Program-made: the position numbers and the translations under genes
Shown: piece after piece, positions 33,568 through 43,910 of the stretch
Layout of the letters: every line of letters starts with the position of its first letter
How positions within the stretch are numbered: the stretch's first letter is position 1
Assembly (NCBI GenBank): GCA_002733805.1
Contig: NVXG01000040.1
Location: 1 to 51,336, forward strand
Reading direction: 5' to 3'
DNA from: Robiginitomaculum sp.
GTDB lineage: Bacteria; Pseudomonadota; Alphaproteobacteria; Caulobacterales; Maricaulaceae
DNA length: 51,336 nucleotides
The notes under the pieces: generated by a model
What the model saw: only the letters and a program-made list of their open reading frames with translations
Told to the model about the DNA's origin: nothing
Databases searched by the model: none

Positions 33568-34176
33568 ATGACCGGCGCGACAACTTCCAAAAAAACAGAT
33601 GCAACCAAACCGGGTCGACTGGTGCTGACGCGCCATGGCAAACCGGCATTGGATCGGTCCAAACGGGTTTCATCCGCCGGGTATTATAGCTGGTGGCAGG
33701 CCTATGAGGCCGGGGGGCTTGATCCTGCTTCGAAGCCACCGCAAACTCTAAAAGATATTGCAAAGAATTCAGACAAGGTGTTGAGCAGTATCCGGCTGCG
33801 CGCCGTGCAAACCGCACAAGCCTTGGTGTCGGACGATCAGATCATCCGCCATGAAGTGTTTGTCGAAGCTGCCTTGCCCGCACCGCCTTTTGCGTTGATC
33901 CAGATGAAGCCATCGGCGTGGGATGTATGGTCACGATTTTTGTGGTGGCTCGGCATGTCCCGGGGCGAGGAAAGCAAAGCCCAAGCTGAAACCCGGGCCT
34001 TTGCTGCGGTTGATGAACTCGAACGCGCTTCTGCGGATGGCAGTGATGTATTGTTGTGCGCCCATGGCTGGTTCAACCGGATGATGCGCCCGGTCCTGCA
34101 AGCCAGAGGTTGGGATTGCATCTATGATGGCCGCGATGAGTATTGGGCCTTTCGGTGTTACGAAAAGCGGTGCTAG
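33568..34176 (+). CDS. Histidine phosphatase superfamily protein
   Basis: Phosphatase of the phosphoglycerate-mutase fold, 202 residues. The RHG motif with phospho-His23 is in LTRHGKPAL; a second Arg near SIRLRAVQTAQAL and the late His in LCAHGWFNRMM complete the pocket. The Trp-rich segment SAWDVWSRFLWWLGMS is unusual and could form a lid or membrane-surface contact. The start at 33568 has ACAGGCG upstream; the frame runs further back into the deacetylase gene without support. It separates the deacetylase from xseB. Substrate unknown. Confidence 0.86.
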   Translation: MTGATTSKKTDATKPGRLVLTRHGKPALDRSKRVSSAGYYSWWQAYEAGGLDPASKPPQTLKDIAKNSDKVLSSIRLRAVQTAQALVSDDQIIRHEVFVEAALPAPPFALIQMKPSAWDVWSRFLWWLGMSRGEESKAQAETRAFAAVDELERASADGSDVLLCAHGWFNRMMRPVLQARGWDCIYDGRDEYWAFRCYEKRC

Positions 34177-34246
34177 GCAATGGGTGCTGACCGGGCTAAG
34201 CTATGATCCAGACCCGGACTTTACGGTGCAAATAAGGAGTGAAACC

Positions 34247-34489
34247 GTGCCAGAACAGCAATCTCTCAAGGATATGAACTTCGAGACCGCCTTGGCCGAT
34301 CTGGAAAAAATCGTTGGCCAATTGGAAAGCGGCGACGTGGCGTTGGAACAATCCATTGCGCTTTATGAACGCGGCGATGCTTTGCGAAAACATTGCGATA
34401 CCAAGTTAAAAGAAGCGCGGTTAAAAGTCGATAAAATCGTGTTGGGCAAGGATGGTGCGCTCCAAACGGAACCGGCAGATTTGGGATGA
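34247..34489 (+). CDS. xseB: Exodeoxyribonuclease VII small subunit XseB
   Basis: Small, helical subunit of the ssDNA exonuclease VII, 80 residues, matching the family length. The conserved core NFETALADLEKIVGQLESGD, then LEQSIALYERGDAL and LKEARLKVDKI, is clear. The GTG start at 34247 has AAGGAG at 34234-34239, an ideal spacing; the frame extends upstream to 34124 inside the phosphatase gene but lacks a site. It overlaps ispA by ATGA. The large subunit xseA is not in the window. Confidence 0.95.
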   Translation: MPEQQSLKDMNFETALADLEKIVGQLESGDVALEQSIALYERGDALRKHCDTKLKEARLKVDKIVLGKDGALQTEPADLG

Positions 34490-35391
34490 GCGCGATGACG
34501 CTTGAGCTAACCTTTGAAGAACGTCTGGAGACGGTAGCGGACAAGATCACCTTGTTGCTGGACAATCTGATTCCGCGCTCAATTGGGCCGGAAACCGAGT
34601 TGTTCTCTGCGATGCGCTATGCGGCACTGGGCAGTGGCAAGCGGATGCGGCCCCTGTTTGTGCTGGAATGTGGCGGTCTGTTTGATGTGTCGAATAACCG
34701 GTTATTGCGGGTCGCAGCTGCGGTTGAGTGCATCCATACCTATTCGCTGATCCACGACGATTTACCGTGCATGGATGATGATGACCTGCGCCGGGGTCGC
34801 CCCACCGTACACAGGGCCTATTCCGAAAGTCTGGCCGTGTTGGCCGGGGATGCCCTACAAACCTTGGCCTTTGAAATTCTGGCCCATGAGGACACCCATT
34901 CACAACCCGCAATTCGGCTGGCCCTGATTGCCGGCTTGGCCAAAGCTGCCGGAGCGCAAGGCATGGTTGGTGGCCAAGCGATGGACATGGCGGCCGGCGA
35001 TGCCAAGATGGAAATGGCGCTGGTAGCGCGCATGCAACGGATGAAAACCGGTGCTTTGTTTCAATTTTCGATGGAAGCCGGGGCCATTATGGCCGGGGCT
35101 TCATCCGAGGCGCGGTACGCTTTGACCGCTTTTGCCCATGATCTGGGTCTGGCCTTTCAAATTACCGATGATCTGCTCGATGTGGAGGGCGATCAGGATA
35201 AAACAGGTAAGGCAGTTGGCAAGGATGCCGGGCAGGGCAAAGCCAGTTTGATTGATGATTTGGGTGTGGAAGGGGCGCGCGAACGCACCAAAATGCTCGG
35301 CGAACAGGCCAAGTCACATCTGGAAATTTTTGGCTCCTCCGCCTTAATCTTGCACCAGTCAGTGGATTTTGTGATAAGCCGGTCTCGTTAG
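34486..35391 (+). CDS. ispA: (2E,6E)-farnesyl diphosphate synthase (IspA)
   Basis: Prenyltransferase of 301 residues that joins IPP to DMAPP and GPP. The first Asp-rich motif is DDLPCMD (91-97) with the LRRGRPTVH that follows, and the second is DDLLD (228-232); GSGKRMRP lies at 49-56. Product length is short-chain (farnesyl) by family, and the two residues inserted in the first motif (DDxxxxD) are typical of the bacterial type. It overlaps xseB and leads 27 bases later into dxs, the standard xseB-ispA-dxs isoprenoid operon. Confidence 0.95.
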   Translation: MSAMTLELTFEERLETVADKITLLLDNLIPRSIGPETELFSAMRYAALGSGKRMRPLFVLECGGLFDVSNNRLLRVAAAVECIHTYSLIHDDLPCMDDDDLRRGRPTVHRAYSESLAVLAGDALQTLAFEILAHEDTHSQPAIRLALIAGLAKAAGAQGMVGGQAMDMAAGDAKMEMALVARMQRMKTGALFQFSMEAGAIMAGASSEARYALTAFAHDLGLAFQITDDLLDVEGDQDKTGKAVGKDAGQGKASLIDDLGVEGARERTKMLGEQAKSHLEIFGSSALILHQSVDFVISRSR

Positions 35392-35418
35392 GATGCCCGT
35401 ATCGTGAAAGAAACAAAA

Positions 35419-37332
35419 ATGCCGATCCAAACTCCGCTTCTGGACAAGGTGAATTCACCAGCCGATCTTCGCGATTTTAATATCGGCGAGTTGCGCCAGT
35501 TAGCTGATGAATTACGGGCTGAAACCATTGATGTGGTATCGGTAACGGGGGGGCATTTAGGGGCCGGGCTGGGCGTGGTCGAGCTGACGGTGGCCTTACA
35601 TCACGTATTTGATACGCCAAATGATCGTCTGATCTGGGATGTTAGTCACCAGACCTATCCCCATAAAATTCTAACTGGGCGGCGGGATCGCATCCGCACT
35701 TTACGCCAAGGCGATGGCCTGTCCGGGTTCACCAAGCGAGCCGAAAGCGAATATGACCCGTTTGGCGCGGCCCACGCTGGTACTAGTATTTCGGCGGCCA
35801 TGGGCATGGTAGCCGCGCGGGATTTAGCCGGTGGCAGCAAAAATGTAATTGCCGTGATCGGCGATGGTTCGATGACGGCGGGCATGGCCTATGAAGCCAT
35901 GAACAATGCGTCCGATAAACGCCTGATCGTGATCTTAAATGACAATGATATGTCGATTGCGCCACCGGTTGGCGCGCTCTCGGCCCATCTGGCCAAACTG
36001 GTTTCCGGCCAAGGCTACCGGACGGTCCGCAAGCTGGCCAAGGATATCGCCAGCCATATGCCATACCCCTTAAAAGAAGCGGCCCGCAAAACCGAAGAAT
36101 ACGCCCGAGGGATGGCGGCGGGCGGCACGTTGTTCGAGGAATTGGGCTTTTACTATGTCGGGCCGATTGATGGTCATAATCTGGATCATCTGGTTGGGGT
36201 TTTGCAAAATGTGCGCGACTTAGAAGACGGTCCATTTCTGATCCATGTGGTTACCAAAAAAGGCAAGGGATACAAACCGGCCGAGGCGGCCTCTGACAAA
36301 TATCACGGTGTCTCGCGCTTTAATGTGGTCACTGGCGAGCAACAAAAATCCAAACCCGGCCCACCAAGCTATACCAAGGTTTATGCTCAGGCATTGATTG
36401 CTGAAGCCAAAAAGGACGACAAGATCGTGGCCATTACCGCAGCCATGCCGGGCGGGACCGGGCTGGACCTGTTTGGGGATGAATTTCCGGACCGCACGTT
36501 TGATGTAGGCATTGCCGAACAACACGGCGTGACCTTTGCCGCCGGATTGGCAGCAGATGGCATGAAACCGTTTTGCACTATTTATTCGACCTTCCTGCAA
36601 CGGGGCTATGACCAAGTGGTGCATGATGTGGCGTTGCAAGGATTGCCGGTGCGTTTTGCGATGGATCGGGCTGGTTTGGTCGGGGCCGATGGGCCAACCC
36701 ATGCCGGCGCATTTGATATCGGCTATATGGGGGCCTTGCCCGGCATGGTGGTGATGGCCGCCGGTGACGAGGCAGAGCTAACCCGGATGGTCGCAACTTC
36801 GGCCGCTTATGATCAGGGACCGATTGCCTTTCGCTACCCGCGCGGGGCCGGGATTGGCATCGACATTCCCAAGCAACCCAAATTGCTGGAAATCGGCAAA
36901 GGCCGATTGGTTCGTGAAGGAAGTACGGTGGCGCTGCTGAGCTTCGGGGCGCGATTGTCTGAAGCACACAAAGCAGCCGATTTGCTCGATGCCCAAGGCT
37001 TATCCACCACTGTCGCCGATGCACGGTTTGCCAAGCCGCTGGATACCGATCTGATCAGTCGTCTGGCTCGTGAGCATGAAGTTCTAATCACTATTGAAGA
37101 AGGGGCGATGGGCGGATTTGGCGCCTTTACCTTGGAATATCTGGCCAGAAGCGGGCAATTGGACAATGGCCTTAAAATCCGCAATCTGACCCTACCTGAT
37201 ATTTTCATTGATCAAGACACACCGTACCAAATGTACGAAGTCGCAGGCTTAAACGCCGCTCATATTGCCAAAGCCGCCATTGCCGCATTGGGCCGGGGCA
37301 ATGTGGTGGAGCTGGGCGGCGTGGTGGCCTAA
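35419..37332 (+). CDS. dxs: 1-deoxy-D-xylulose-5-phosphate synthase (Dxs)
   Basis: Thiamin diphosphate enzyme of 637 residues that makes DXP from pyruvate and glyceraldehyde-3-phosphate, the first step of the MEP isoprenoid route. Visible motifs: [16 protein letters not shown], the ThDP motif [17 protein letters not shown] with later LNDNDMSI, and [17 protein letters not shown] in the pyrimidine-binding domain, then [16 protein letters not shown]. The ATG at 35419 follows AAAGAAA and gives the normal N-terminus; a GTG at 35404 adds five residues. It ends 11 bases before the convergent SulP transporter. Confidence 0.96.
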   Translation: MPIQTPLLDKVNSPADLRDFNIGELRQLADELRAETIDVVSVTGGHLGAGLGVVELTVALHHVFDTPNDRLIWDVSHQTYPHKILTGRRDRIRTLRQGDGLSGFTKRAESEYDPFGAAHAGTSISAAMGMVAARDLAGGSKNVIAVIGDGSMTAGMAYEAMNNASDKRLIVILNDNDMSIAPPVGALSAHLAKLVSGQGYRTVRKLAKDIASHMPYPLKEAARKTEEYARGMAAGGTLFEELGFYYVGPIDGHNLDHLVGVLQNVRDLEDGPFLIHVVTKKGKGYKPAEAASDKYHGVSRFNVVTGEQQKSKPGPPSYTKVYAQALIAEAKKDDKIVAITAAMPGGTGLDLFGDEFPDRTFDVGIAEQHGVTFAAGLAADGMKPFCTIYSTFLQRGYDQVVHDVALQGLPVRFAMDRAGLVGADGPTHAGAFDIGYMGALPGMVVMAAGDEAELTRMVATSAAYDQGPIAFRYPRGAGIGIDIPKQPKLLEIGKGRLVREGSTVALLSFGARLSEAHKAADLLDAQGLSTTVADARFAKPLDTDLISRLAREHEVLITIEEGAMGGFGAFTLEYLARSGQLDNGLKIRNLTLPDIFIDQDTPYQMYEVAGLNAAHIAKAAIAALGRGNVVELGGVVA

Positions 37333-37343
37333 TGGCTATGACT

Positions 37344-38972
37344 CTAACTCAAATGTTCTTCAGCCAACAAAATGGCTTCAACCGCATGAGCACAAAATTG
37401 GTTTGTAGGCACTTGTTTCAGCGCACCCAGTTTTGTTAGTTTTTTGTGAGTTTCCTCGTGAACGCCTGATAAATAGACCTTTCGTCCTGCAGCCTGTTCT
37501 CGATGAATAATCGTCTCTATCGCCAAGCTGCTGGTAATCCCCACCACAAAGGCATCGGTAAAATCAATAACGATGGCTTTGCGTTTTGGGTATTTAGCAA
37601 CACTTGTTGGTAGAAGGTGGGCAACGCCGAAGCTCAAGGGACCAAAAAATTTGATGAGCAAAATGTCCCCACCACATCTGGACAAGGCATGATTTTCTTT
37701 AGTAATTTTAGCCTCTTTGTTGTCGCCATCAGAAAACAATAATCCATCAATTTGCAACCGGGTCAGCCGGTCAATCGTCACTAAATTGGCGATAAACACG
37801 CCAATAAAAACCGCCGTCATCAGATCCACAAAGACGGTGATGAAGGTGACACCAAGCATTAGGGCGCTACTGAACAGTGGTAATTTATGCAAGCGCAACA
37901 AAAACTGCCAGTCAATGATATCAATGCCGACTTTAAGCAAAATACCGGCCAAAACCACATGCGGAATATTTTGAACCAGGGGGGCAGCCCCCAAGACAAT
38001 GACCGCCAGACCTAAGGCGTGTACAATGCCGGACCGATTTGATCTACCGCCGGCATTGATGTTGATCACGGTACGCATGGTTGCTCCGGCACCGGGCAGG
38101 CCGCCAAACAAACCAGCGACCATATTGCCGATCCCTTGACCGATCAGTTCCTTGTCCGAATTGTGTCGGGTCAAGGTCATATTATCTGCGACCAAAGAGG
38201 TCAGTAACGAGTCAATTGATCCAAGCCCGGCCAGCAGCAGAGCTTTCAAAATGATGTTTTCGATCAAAGCAGGTTCAAACACCGGCCACTGCAAAGACGG
38301 TAGGCCTACCGGTATGTCCCCAATTTTGGCGATGGGGCTTTCAGGAAAGACCAATAACAGAACCAGTGTGCCTGCGATCAAGGCAACCAGCGGTGAAGGC
38401 ACCCATTTCCCAAATGATTTCGGCCAGAAAAACAAGATACCCAAGGTCAGGCCGCCCAGCACAATGGCGGAAAATACCGGATCAGAAAGCACGCCCGGCA
38501 ACGCGCTCACGCTGGCGGAAATGCTGCTGGAAGCCTCATGTCCAAACAAAGGCGCAATTTGTAACAGGATGATAATCACACCGATTCCGGTCATAAACCC
38601 GGAAATAACTGGATATGGGACCAGCGTAACATAACGGCCAACCCGCAGCAGGCCAAAGATGATTTGAAACAGACCTCCCAAAAAGACAACGGTAAAGGCA
38701 AGAGCTAAGGCTTGGTCTGGATTTGAAATGCTGAACTCGGCAATAATGCCGGCCATCACTACGGTCATTGGCCCGGTCGGCCCAGAAATCTGGGTCGGGG
38801 TTCCGCCGAACAAGGCAGCAAAAAATCCAACAAAAATAGCACCATACAGGCCCGCGATCGGCCCCGCACCCGAAGCCACACCAAACGCCAACGCCAGAGG
38901 CAAAGCCACAATGGTTGCGGTAATTCCCCCAAAGATATCACCGCGAAGGCTTTTGGGCGCAATGGTCGTCAT
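37344..38972 (-). CDS. SulP family anion transporter with STAS domain
   Basis: Inner-membrane SulP/SLC26 transporter of 542 residues. The membrane part (about 10-410) begins with LRGDIFGGITATIVALPLALAFG and contains the conserved GPTGPMTVV and GGLPGAGATMRT segments; a cytoplasmic STAS domain follows (about 430-540, with FFGPLSFGVAHL and VIDFTDAFVVG). Candidate ions are sulfate, bicarbonate or organic acids such as succinate; no cysteine synthesis or carbonic anhydrase gene is nearby to guide the choice. It is convergent with dxs and divergent from the deaminase gene across 164 bases. Confidence 0.93.
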   Translation of the reverse strand: MTTIAPKSLRGDIFGGITATIVALPLALAFGVASGAGPIAGLYGAIFVGFFAALFGGTPTQISGPTGPMTVVMAGIIAEFSISNPDQALALAFTVVFLGGLFQIIFGLLRVGRYVTLVPYPVISGFMTGIGVIIILLQIAPLFGHEASSSISASVSALPGVLSDPVFSAIVLGGLTLGILFFWPKSFGKWVPSPLVALIAGTLVLLLVFPESPIAKIGDIPVGLPSLQWPVFEPALIENIILKALLLAGLGSIDSLLTSLVADNMTLTRHNSDKELIGQGIGNMVAGLFGGLPGAGATMRTVININAGGRSNRSGIVHALGLAVIVLGAAPLVQNIPHVVLAGILLKVGIDIIDWQFLLRLHKLPLFSSALMLGVTFITVFVDLMTAVFIGVFIANLVTIDRLTRLQIDGLLFSDGDNKEAKITKENHALSRCGGDILLIKFFGPLSFGVAHLLPTSVAKYPKRKAIVIDFTDAFVVGITSSLAIETIIHREQAAGRKVYLSGVHEETHKKLTKLGALKQVPTNQFCAHAVEAILLAEEHLS

Positions 38973-39089
38973 GGTGTACGCTCTCCTGAAACAAGAATGG
39001 GCAAGCGCAGTCTGTCAATGCGCCCGTCCAGTGAATACCAATGATTGTATATTTGCTATATCTTGCATAGAAATAGCGCCTCGCACAAC

Positions 39090-39103
39090 CAAACAGCTGT
39101 TTG
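39090..39103. promoter_or_regulatory. 14-bp perfect palindrome upstream of the deaminase gene
   Basis: CAAACAGCTGTTTG is a perfect palindrome that ends 33 bases before the deaminase ATG, in the gap shared with the divergent SulP gene. Its size and place fit a dimeric repressor operator. Regulator unknown; single occurrence noticed. Confidence 0.4.
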
Positions 39104-39136
39104 ACCTTCAAAAAAAATAATAAGTAAAATATTCAT

Positions 39137-40165
39137 ATGACCCACCGGACTGATACCAACCTCACCAATCTCGCCGCCAATGCACCAAAGGCCGAGCTGC
39201 ATTTACATATTGAAGGTTCATTCGAGCCGGAATTGATGTTTGAAATGGCGCGTCGTAATGGGGTGAAGCTGCCGTTTGCGTCAGTCGAAGAAATACGGGC
39301 GGCCTATGACTTTTCAAACTTGCAGGAATTTCTCGACATCTATTATCAGGGCATGTCGGTGTTGTTGTGTGAGCAGGATTTCTACGATCTGACGTGGGCC
39401 TATCTGACCCGCGCCGCAGCCGACAATGTGATCCATACTGAGATATTTTTTGATCCTCAAGGGCATACGGAACGCGGGGTAAAATTCGCCGATGTGGTCG
39501 GTGGAATTTCACGGGCGTTGGAGGATGCGAAGGATAAACTGGGGATCAGTTCAAAACTTATCATGTGCTTTCTGCGGCACTTGCCCGAATCCGATGCCTT
39601 GCAAACTTGGGATGAGGCGCAGCCGTTTTTATCGCTGATTGACGGAGTCGGGCTGGATAGCTCCGAAGTCGGGCATCCACCCTCGAAATTCAAAACTGTG
39701 TTTGCCAAGGCCAAAGCGGCCGGTTTGCATCTGGTCGCCCATGCGGGCGAGGAAGGCCCGCCAGAATATGTCTGGCAGGCGCTGGATGATTTGCAGGTGG
39801 ATCGGATTGATCACGGCAATCGCTCGCTAGAGGATGACAAGCTGGTGACGCAATTGGCATCGACCGGCATTTGCCTGACCGTATGTCCGCTGTCCAATCT
39901 CAAATTGTGTGTGGTCGATGACATGAAAGAGCATCCGATCCGCAAAATGCTGGACGCGGGTTTGTGCGCTATGATCAATTCGGATGATCCGTCCTATTTT
40001 GGGGGCTATGTAAACGCCAATTATACGGCGGTGATCGAAGCCTTGGACCTGAACCGCGCGGAAGTGGAAACCTTGTTGGCCAACAGCTTCACCGGCTCGT
40101 TCATGGACGCGCCCGCCAAGGGCCAAGCCCTGTCCAAACTGGATGCTTATTTGTCCGGGGTCTGA
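39137..40165 (+). CDS. Adenine deaminase (adenosine deaminase superfamily)
   Basis: Zinc deaminase of 342 residues. HLH (22-24) binds zinc; HAGEE (202-206) supplies the His and catalytic Glu; NSDDP closes the metal site. The segments EGSFEPELMFEMARRNGV and GLDSSEVGHPP (172-182) are typical of the adenine deaminase branch (yeast Aah1-like) rather than adenosine deaminase, so the likely reaction is adenine to hypoxanthine in purine salvage. Many databases call such genes add. The start at 39137 is the only reasonable ATG; the ribosome site is weak. A repeat element begins 14 bases after the stop. Confidence 0.92.
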   Translation: MTHRTDTNLTNLAANAPKAELHLHIEGSFEPELMFEMARRNGVKLPFASVEEIRAAYDFSNLQEFLDIYYQGMSVLLCEQDFYDLTWAYLTRAAADNVIHTEIFFDPQGHTERGVKFADVVGGISRALEDAKDKLGISSKLIMCFLRHLPESDALQTWDEAQPFLSLIDGVGLDSSEVGHPPSKFKTVFAKAKAAGLHLVAHAGEEGPPEYVWQALDDLQVDRIDHGNRSLEDDKLVTQLASTGICLTVCPLSNLKLCVVDDMKEHPIRKMLDAGLCAMINSDDPSYFGGYVNANYTAVIEALDLNRAEVETLLANSFTGSFMDAPAKGQALSKLDAYLSGV

Positions 40166-40179
40166 TCTGAGTTCCGCTT

Positions 40180-40296
40180 GCCGATCCTTCGAGGCCGCTT
40201 TGCGGCACCTCAGGATGAGGTAGTGGATGTATACCGGTCCGTTTCATCCTCTCCCTCATCCTGAGGTGCGAACGAAGTGCGCCTCGAAGGATCGGC
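40180..40296. repeat. Nested inverted repeat, family A copy 3 (variant)
   Basis: Outer arms GCCGATCCTTCGAGGC (40180-40195) and GCCTCGAAGGATCGGC (40281-40296) are perfect complements; the inner palindromes are CCTCAGGATGAGG (about 40209-40221) and CCTCATCCTGAGG (about 40255-40267). Compared with copies 1 and 2, ATGCTTCG is ATCCTTCG and CAGCATG is CAGGATG: paired changes that keep the stems. It lies just after the deaminase gene, again between convergent genes. Confidence 0.88.
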
Positions 40297-40751
40297 AGTC
40301 CCAACGCATTCTGTAATTGTCATTTTGTATTGCCACAACGTTCATCGCAGACACAAATAAAGTGCAATAGATTGCCAAAGCCCGGACACTCCCACACACT
40401 AAAATCACAAATAATCTGCACTTATTGACACTGCTTGATGCTTGGCCGCCGGGGGTATCTGGCTGAACAAAGCAAGCATGTTGGGACGGCTATACTGGAC
40501 AGGCTGGGGTTTGCAGTTTCAACCTTTTGCGGCTCTTTATCATCGTAAATACTTTAAAATACCATATAAACATGGATATTTTTCGCATGGCGCTGGATGA
40601 GTAAGCCATGGTGAATACCGGATTTTGAACCCGGTACGCCGGTTTATCCACTGGGCAAAACCGTTGTCCGGCTTTAAGTATTTTTATATGGGTTGTTTTT
40701 GGAGGTTTTGGCCGAATGAATTTGTAAATTTCGTATCGGCCCAAGCGCGGC
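40297..40751. other. 455-base gap between convergent genes, no gene seen
   Basis: AT-rich stretch after repeat copy 3 and before the 3' end of the acyl-CoA ligase gene. No credible reading frame is present in it; the 121-codon minus-strand frame ending at 40490 mostly overlaps the ligase gene and looks like a shadow. A hairpin with arms GGCCGA (40710-40715) and TCGGCC (40736-40741), pairing further inside, lies about ten bases after the ligase stop and may help end its transcript, but lacks a T run. A perfect TTGACA at 40425 has no matching -10. Confidence 0.6.
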
Positions 40752-42380
40752 CTAAATGGTGGGCAGAACGTGATTCTTGAATTGCTTACGCAGGTCGAGT
40801 TTTGAGATTTTGCCGGTTGGGCCATGGGGGATTTCATCGACAAACACAATATCATCCGGCATCCACCATTTGGCGATTTTGCCGGTCAGGAATTTGCGGA
40901 AACTGCTTGCATCGGCCTTCATGCCTTCTTTAAGCTGAACAATCAGCAACGGGCGCTCATCCCATTTGGGGTGGGGCAGACCGATTACTGCGCACTCGGC
41001 AGCGGCCGGATGACCAACCGCAGCATTTTCCAGATCAATTGATGAAATCCATTCGCCGCCAGATTTGATGACATCTTTGGAACGATCAGTGATCTGCATG
41101 TATCCCAACGGGTCAATGCTGGCCACATCGCCGGTGTCAAACCAGCCGTCTTTGTCCAAAATACTACCGCCTTCGCCGCCAAAATAGGCGTTGGAAACGG
41201 CCGGGCCGCGCACCATCAACCGACCGGAAGTTTTGCCGTCAGAAGGCAGTTCGTTATTGTCTTCATCGACAATGCTCATCTCCACAATATAGGGCGGCTT
41301 ACCTTGTTTCAGGCGGTAAGAAAGCTGCTCTTCATAGGGCAGATCAGCGATCTCTGGCTCGACCCGAGATACGGTGCCCAATGGTGAGGTTTCGGTCATG
41401 CCCCAAGCATGGACCACTTTTACGCCATATTCCTTGTCAAAGGTTTCCATAATGGCCCGTGGACAGGCCGAGCCGCCGATTACCACTTCGCGCAGATGCG
41501 GTAGCTTATTTCCAGATTCTTCCAAATAATTCAACAGCATAAGCCAAACGGTCGGTACAGCCGCCGACATGGTGCATTTCTCGCTTTCCAGCAATTCGTA
41601 AATGCTGGCCCCATCCATCATCGGTCCCGGCATAACCAAGTTCATTCCGGTCATCGGCGCCGTAAAGGTCAAGGCCCACGCATTGGCATGGAACATCGGC
41701 ACCACCATCAAACAGGTGTCGGACCCATTGACATTCATGGTGTCGGGCATGGCTGCAGTCATTGCCATCAAGGTGTTGGAACGGTGTGAATACAGCACGC
41801 CTTTAGGGTTGCCGGTGGTGCCCGAAGTATAGCACAGGCCACAAGCGGTATTCTCGTCAAAATCGCCCCACACCACGTTGTCATCGCCTTCGGCCAACAG
41901 GGTTTCAAAACAAACCGCGTTCTTCAAACTCGTGTTGGGCATTTGGTCCGGCTCGCACATCACCACATAGGTGTGAACGCTTTTCAGGTCTTTCTGCACC
42001 TTTTCGAGCAGCGGGACAAAGGTCAGGTCGACGAAAAACATGCTGTCCGCGGCATGGTTGACGATGTATTTCAACTGGTCGGGGTGCAGGCGCGGGTTAA
42101 GGGTATGACATACGGCACCAAAGCCCATCAGGGCGTACCAGGTTTCCATATGCCGGGCATTGTTCCACGCCATGGTCCCGACCCGGTCGCCTAGTTTGAC
42201 ACCGCGTTTGATCAAGGCAGAAGACAATTGGCGAGCTCGATCATACATCTCGCCATAGGTGGTCCGGGTAATCGAACCATCAACCTGCCGCGAAACAACA
42301 ACCCGCTGCGGGTGGCTGATTTTGGCTCGTGTTAAAATCCGGTCACAAGTTAATTGCCAGTCTTGCATCATGCCTTGCAT
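40752..42380 (-). CDS. Acyl-CoA ligase, AMP-binding (fatty acyl / DmdB-like)
   Basis: Adenylate-forming ligase of 542 residues that activates a carboxylic acid as acyl-AMP and then acyl-CoA. The P-loop is [11 protein letters not shown] (184-194); [25 protein letters not shown] and the late catalytic Lys524 in [11 protein letters not shown] are in place. The pattern LPRLHP..YIVNHA-like ([16 protein letters not shown]) and VLYSHRSN is that of the medium-chain group that includes the methylmercaptopropionate ligase DmdB. With a DmdC-like gene 11 kb away this is suggestive, but ordinary fatty acid substrates are equally possible. Start at 42380; a second ATG lies three codons later. Confidence 0.9.
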   Translation of the reverse strand: MQGMMQDWQLTCDRILTRAKISHPQRVVVSRQVDGSITRTTYGEMYDRARQLSSALIKRGVKLGDRVGTMAWNNARHMETWYALMGFGAVCHTLNPRLHPDQLKYIVNHAADSMFFVDLTFVPLLEKVQKDLKSVHTYVVMCEPDQMPNTSLKNAVCFETLLAEGDDNVVWGDFDENTACGLCYTSGTTGNPKGVLYSHRSNTLMAMTAAMPDTMNVNGSDTCLMVVPMFHANAWALTFTAPMTGMNLVMPGPMMDGASIYELLESEKCTMSAAVPTVWLMLLNYLEESGNKLPHLREVVIGGSACPRAIMETFDKEYGVKVVHAWGMTETSPLGTVSRVEPEIADLPYEEQLSYRLKQGKPPYIVEMSIVDEDNNELPSDGKTSGRLMVRGPAVSNAYFGGEGGSILDKDGWFDTGDVASIDPLGYMQITDRSKDVIKSGGEWISSIDLENAAVGHPAAAECAVIGLPHPKWDERPLLIVQLKEGMKADASSFRKFLTGKIAKWWMPDDIVFVDEIPHGPTGKISKLDLRKQFKNHVLPTI

Positions 42381-42405
42381 AGTTATTTCTCCCCGTCTCC
42401 CTTGT

Positions 42406-43074
42406 TCAAGGGTACAATCTATTGGTTTTCCAAGGTGAGTTTACGTCTTTGCGGGTAAACTGCAATCGGTCATGCAATCGAAACGGGCGATCTCGCCAAA
42501 ACTCGATTTGTAACGGAGCCAGACGAAAGCCCGACCAATGGGCCGGTCTGGGTATTTTGCCCACGCCAAATTTGGCCACTTTGGCTGCGATGCGTTTTTC
42601 CAATGCAAAGCGGCTATCCAGCGGGCGGGATTGTTCTGACGCATGGGCACCAATGCGGCTATCCCGGGCGCGGCTGGCAAAATATGTGTCTGCTTCTTGC
42701 GAGCTGACTTGGTTTATTGCACCGCGTATTCGCACCTGTCGGCGGATACTTTTCCAGTGAAACACCAATGCTGCCATGGGGTTATCGGCTAATTGCTGGC
42801 CTTTGGCGCTTTGCAGATTGGTGTAAAATACAAACCCGGTTTCATCAAAATCCTTTAACAACACCATGCGCGCATCTGGTGCGCCGCTGGCATCGACACT
42901 GGCCAAAGTCATGGCATTGGGATCGTTTGGTTCTTTGGTTCTGGCCAGTTTCATCCAGTCAGCAAACAAGATAAATGGGTCGTCACGACTAAACAAATCC
43001 AACACCTCATCATGAGCCGTATCCTGATATTCGGATGCACTGGGGCTGGGCGGAATATTTTTTGGTTTTTTCAT
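42406..43074 (-). CDS. pdxH: Pyridoxamine 5'-phosphate oxidase (PdxH)
   Basis: FMN-dependent oxidase of 222 residues that makes pyridoxal phosphate. FMN-binding segments include [19 protein letters not shown], then [17 protein letters not shown]; the C-terminal end has the family hallmark [13 protein letters not shown] and WKTNRLYP. Length is as expected. It diverges from the DnaJ-like gene with 40 bases between starts. The order pdxH / dnaJ-like / (fabI) / aroC is, from memory, common in alphaproteobacteria; fabI is missing here. Confidence 0.96.
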   Translation of the reverse strand: MKKPKNIPPSPSASEYQDTAHDEVLDLFSRDDPFILFADWMKLARTKEPNDPNAMTLASVDASGAPDARMVLLKDFDETGFVFYTNLQSAKGQQLADNPMAALVFHWKSIRRQVRIRGAINQVSSQEADTYFASRARDSRIGAHASEQSRPLDSRFALEKRIAAKVAKFGVGKIPRPAHWSGFRLAPLQIEFWRDRPFRLHDRLQFTRKDVNSPWKTNRLYP

Positions 43075-43114
43075 GCCTTTTGTTTACTCCCCGGATACGG
43101 GTTTTGCCTAGCCT

Positions 43115-43879
43115 TTGGTGGTGATTGATTCGTATTCCATATTGGGATTGTCGCCCGGCGCGACCAAACTCCAGATCCGCCAAGCCTATCGGGCCTTGGC
43201 CAAGTCATGGCATCCGGACCAATTAGACGGCGATGCGACCCGGTTTCACCAATTGCGCCGGGCCTATGACCGCTTGATGGAAGGGATAGAGAAAACCAAT
43301 CAGGCTGTTCCGATCCGACAATTTAATTTCTTGAGCCGGTTTACCCGCAAATCAAAACCCCAAGCCGCACCAGCACCCCGCCAAACCCTGCAATTGCATA
43401 TTGCGCTGGAGGACTTGATCAAAGGCGTTCGGCGGCAAGTTACTTTGCCAGATGGTCAGGCCGTTGAATTGCAAATTCCCAAGGGTCATTCACCAAACTG
43501 CAAATTGCCACTGGCTCGATCCGGTTCATCCGGCGCGAGTCAATTTGATGTTCAATTGCGCATCAAGCCAGATCAGGAATTCCAACTTCGGGGCCGGGAT
43601 TTGCATACAGAGCTATATCTTGGTTTGTGGGCTATGCGCGTTGGCGAAACGGTAAACCTGAAAACGCCAGTTGGTACGTTGGCAATCAGTATTCCGGTTT
43701 TGTCTGGGCCGGGACGCACCTTGCGCTTACTCGGCAAAGGCTTGCCGGCTTGCGGCTCTGCTGCGGCTGGTGATCTCTATATAAGTCTGCAAGTCAAAGC
43801 CAAATCGGATTTCGCCCGGCGGGTCGATCAGTTCGCCGAAACCTTTGCCCGTTCGGCCAGAAGTGCGAGGCGCACTTGA
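43115..43879 (+). CDS. DnaJ-like J-domain protein with C-terminal chaperone domain
   Basis: Co-chaperone of 254 residues. The J-domain (about 5-62) has [12 protein letters not shown] with the HPD triad at 33-35. After a short linker a DnaJ C-terminal substrate-binding region follows (about 90-235, including [21 protein letters not shown], then [13 protein letters not shown] and [12 protein letters not shown]). No Gly/Phe-rich stretch and no CxxCxGxG zinc repeats are present, so it is CbpA-like or shorter. The start may be TTG 43115, GTG 43118 or GTG 43121; no ribosome site decides. It is 31 bases ahead of aroC. Confidence 0.85.
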   Translation: MVVIDSYSILGLSPGATKLQIRQAYRALAKSWHPDQLDGDATRFHQLRRAYDRLMEGIEKTNQAVPIRQFNFLSRFTRKSKPQAAPAPRQTLQLHIALEDLIKGVRRQVTLPDGQAVELQIPKGHSPNCKLPLARSGSSGASQFDVQLRIKPDQEFQLRGRDLHTELYLGLWAMRVGETVNLKTPVGTLAISIPVLSGPGRTLRLLGKGLPACGSAAAGDLYISLQVKAKSDFARRVDQFAETFARSARSARRT

Positions 43880-43910
43880 GCTTGCGCCCGGTTTCGGCTT
43901 TAACCAGCCC

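Noticed and set aside
40425-40430. Perfect TTGACA as a promoter for a hidden gene or small RNA
   Set aside because: No -10 box at 16-18 bases and no reading frame or stable terminator hairpin downstream.
40490-40855. 121-codon minus-strand frame downstream of the acyl-CoA ligase
   Set aside because: It overlaps the ligase 3' end in another frame, has no ribosome site and no recognisable features.
28351-43074. A complete DMSP demethylation pathway
   Set aside because: Only DmdB-like and DmdC-like enzymes are present, 11 kb apart; dmdA and dmdD are absent from the window, so the pathway cannot be claimed.
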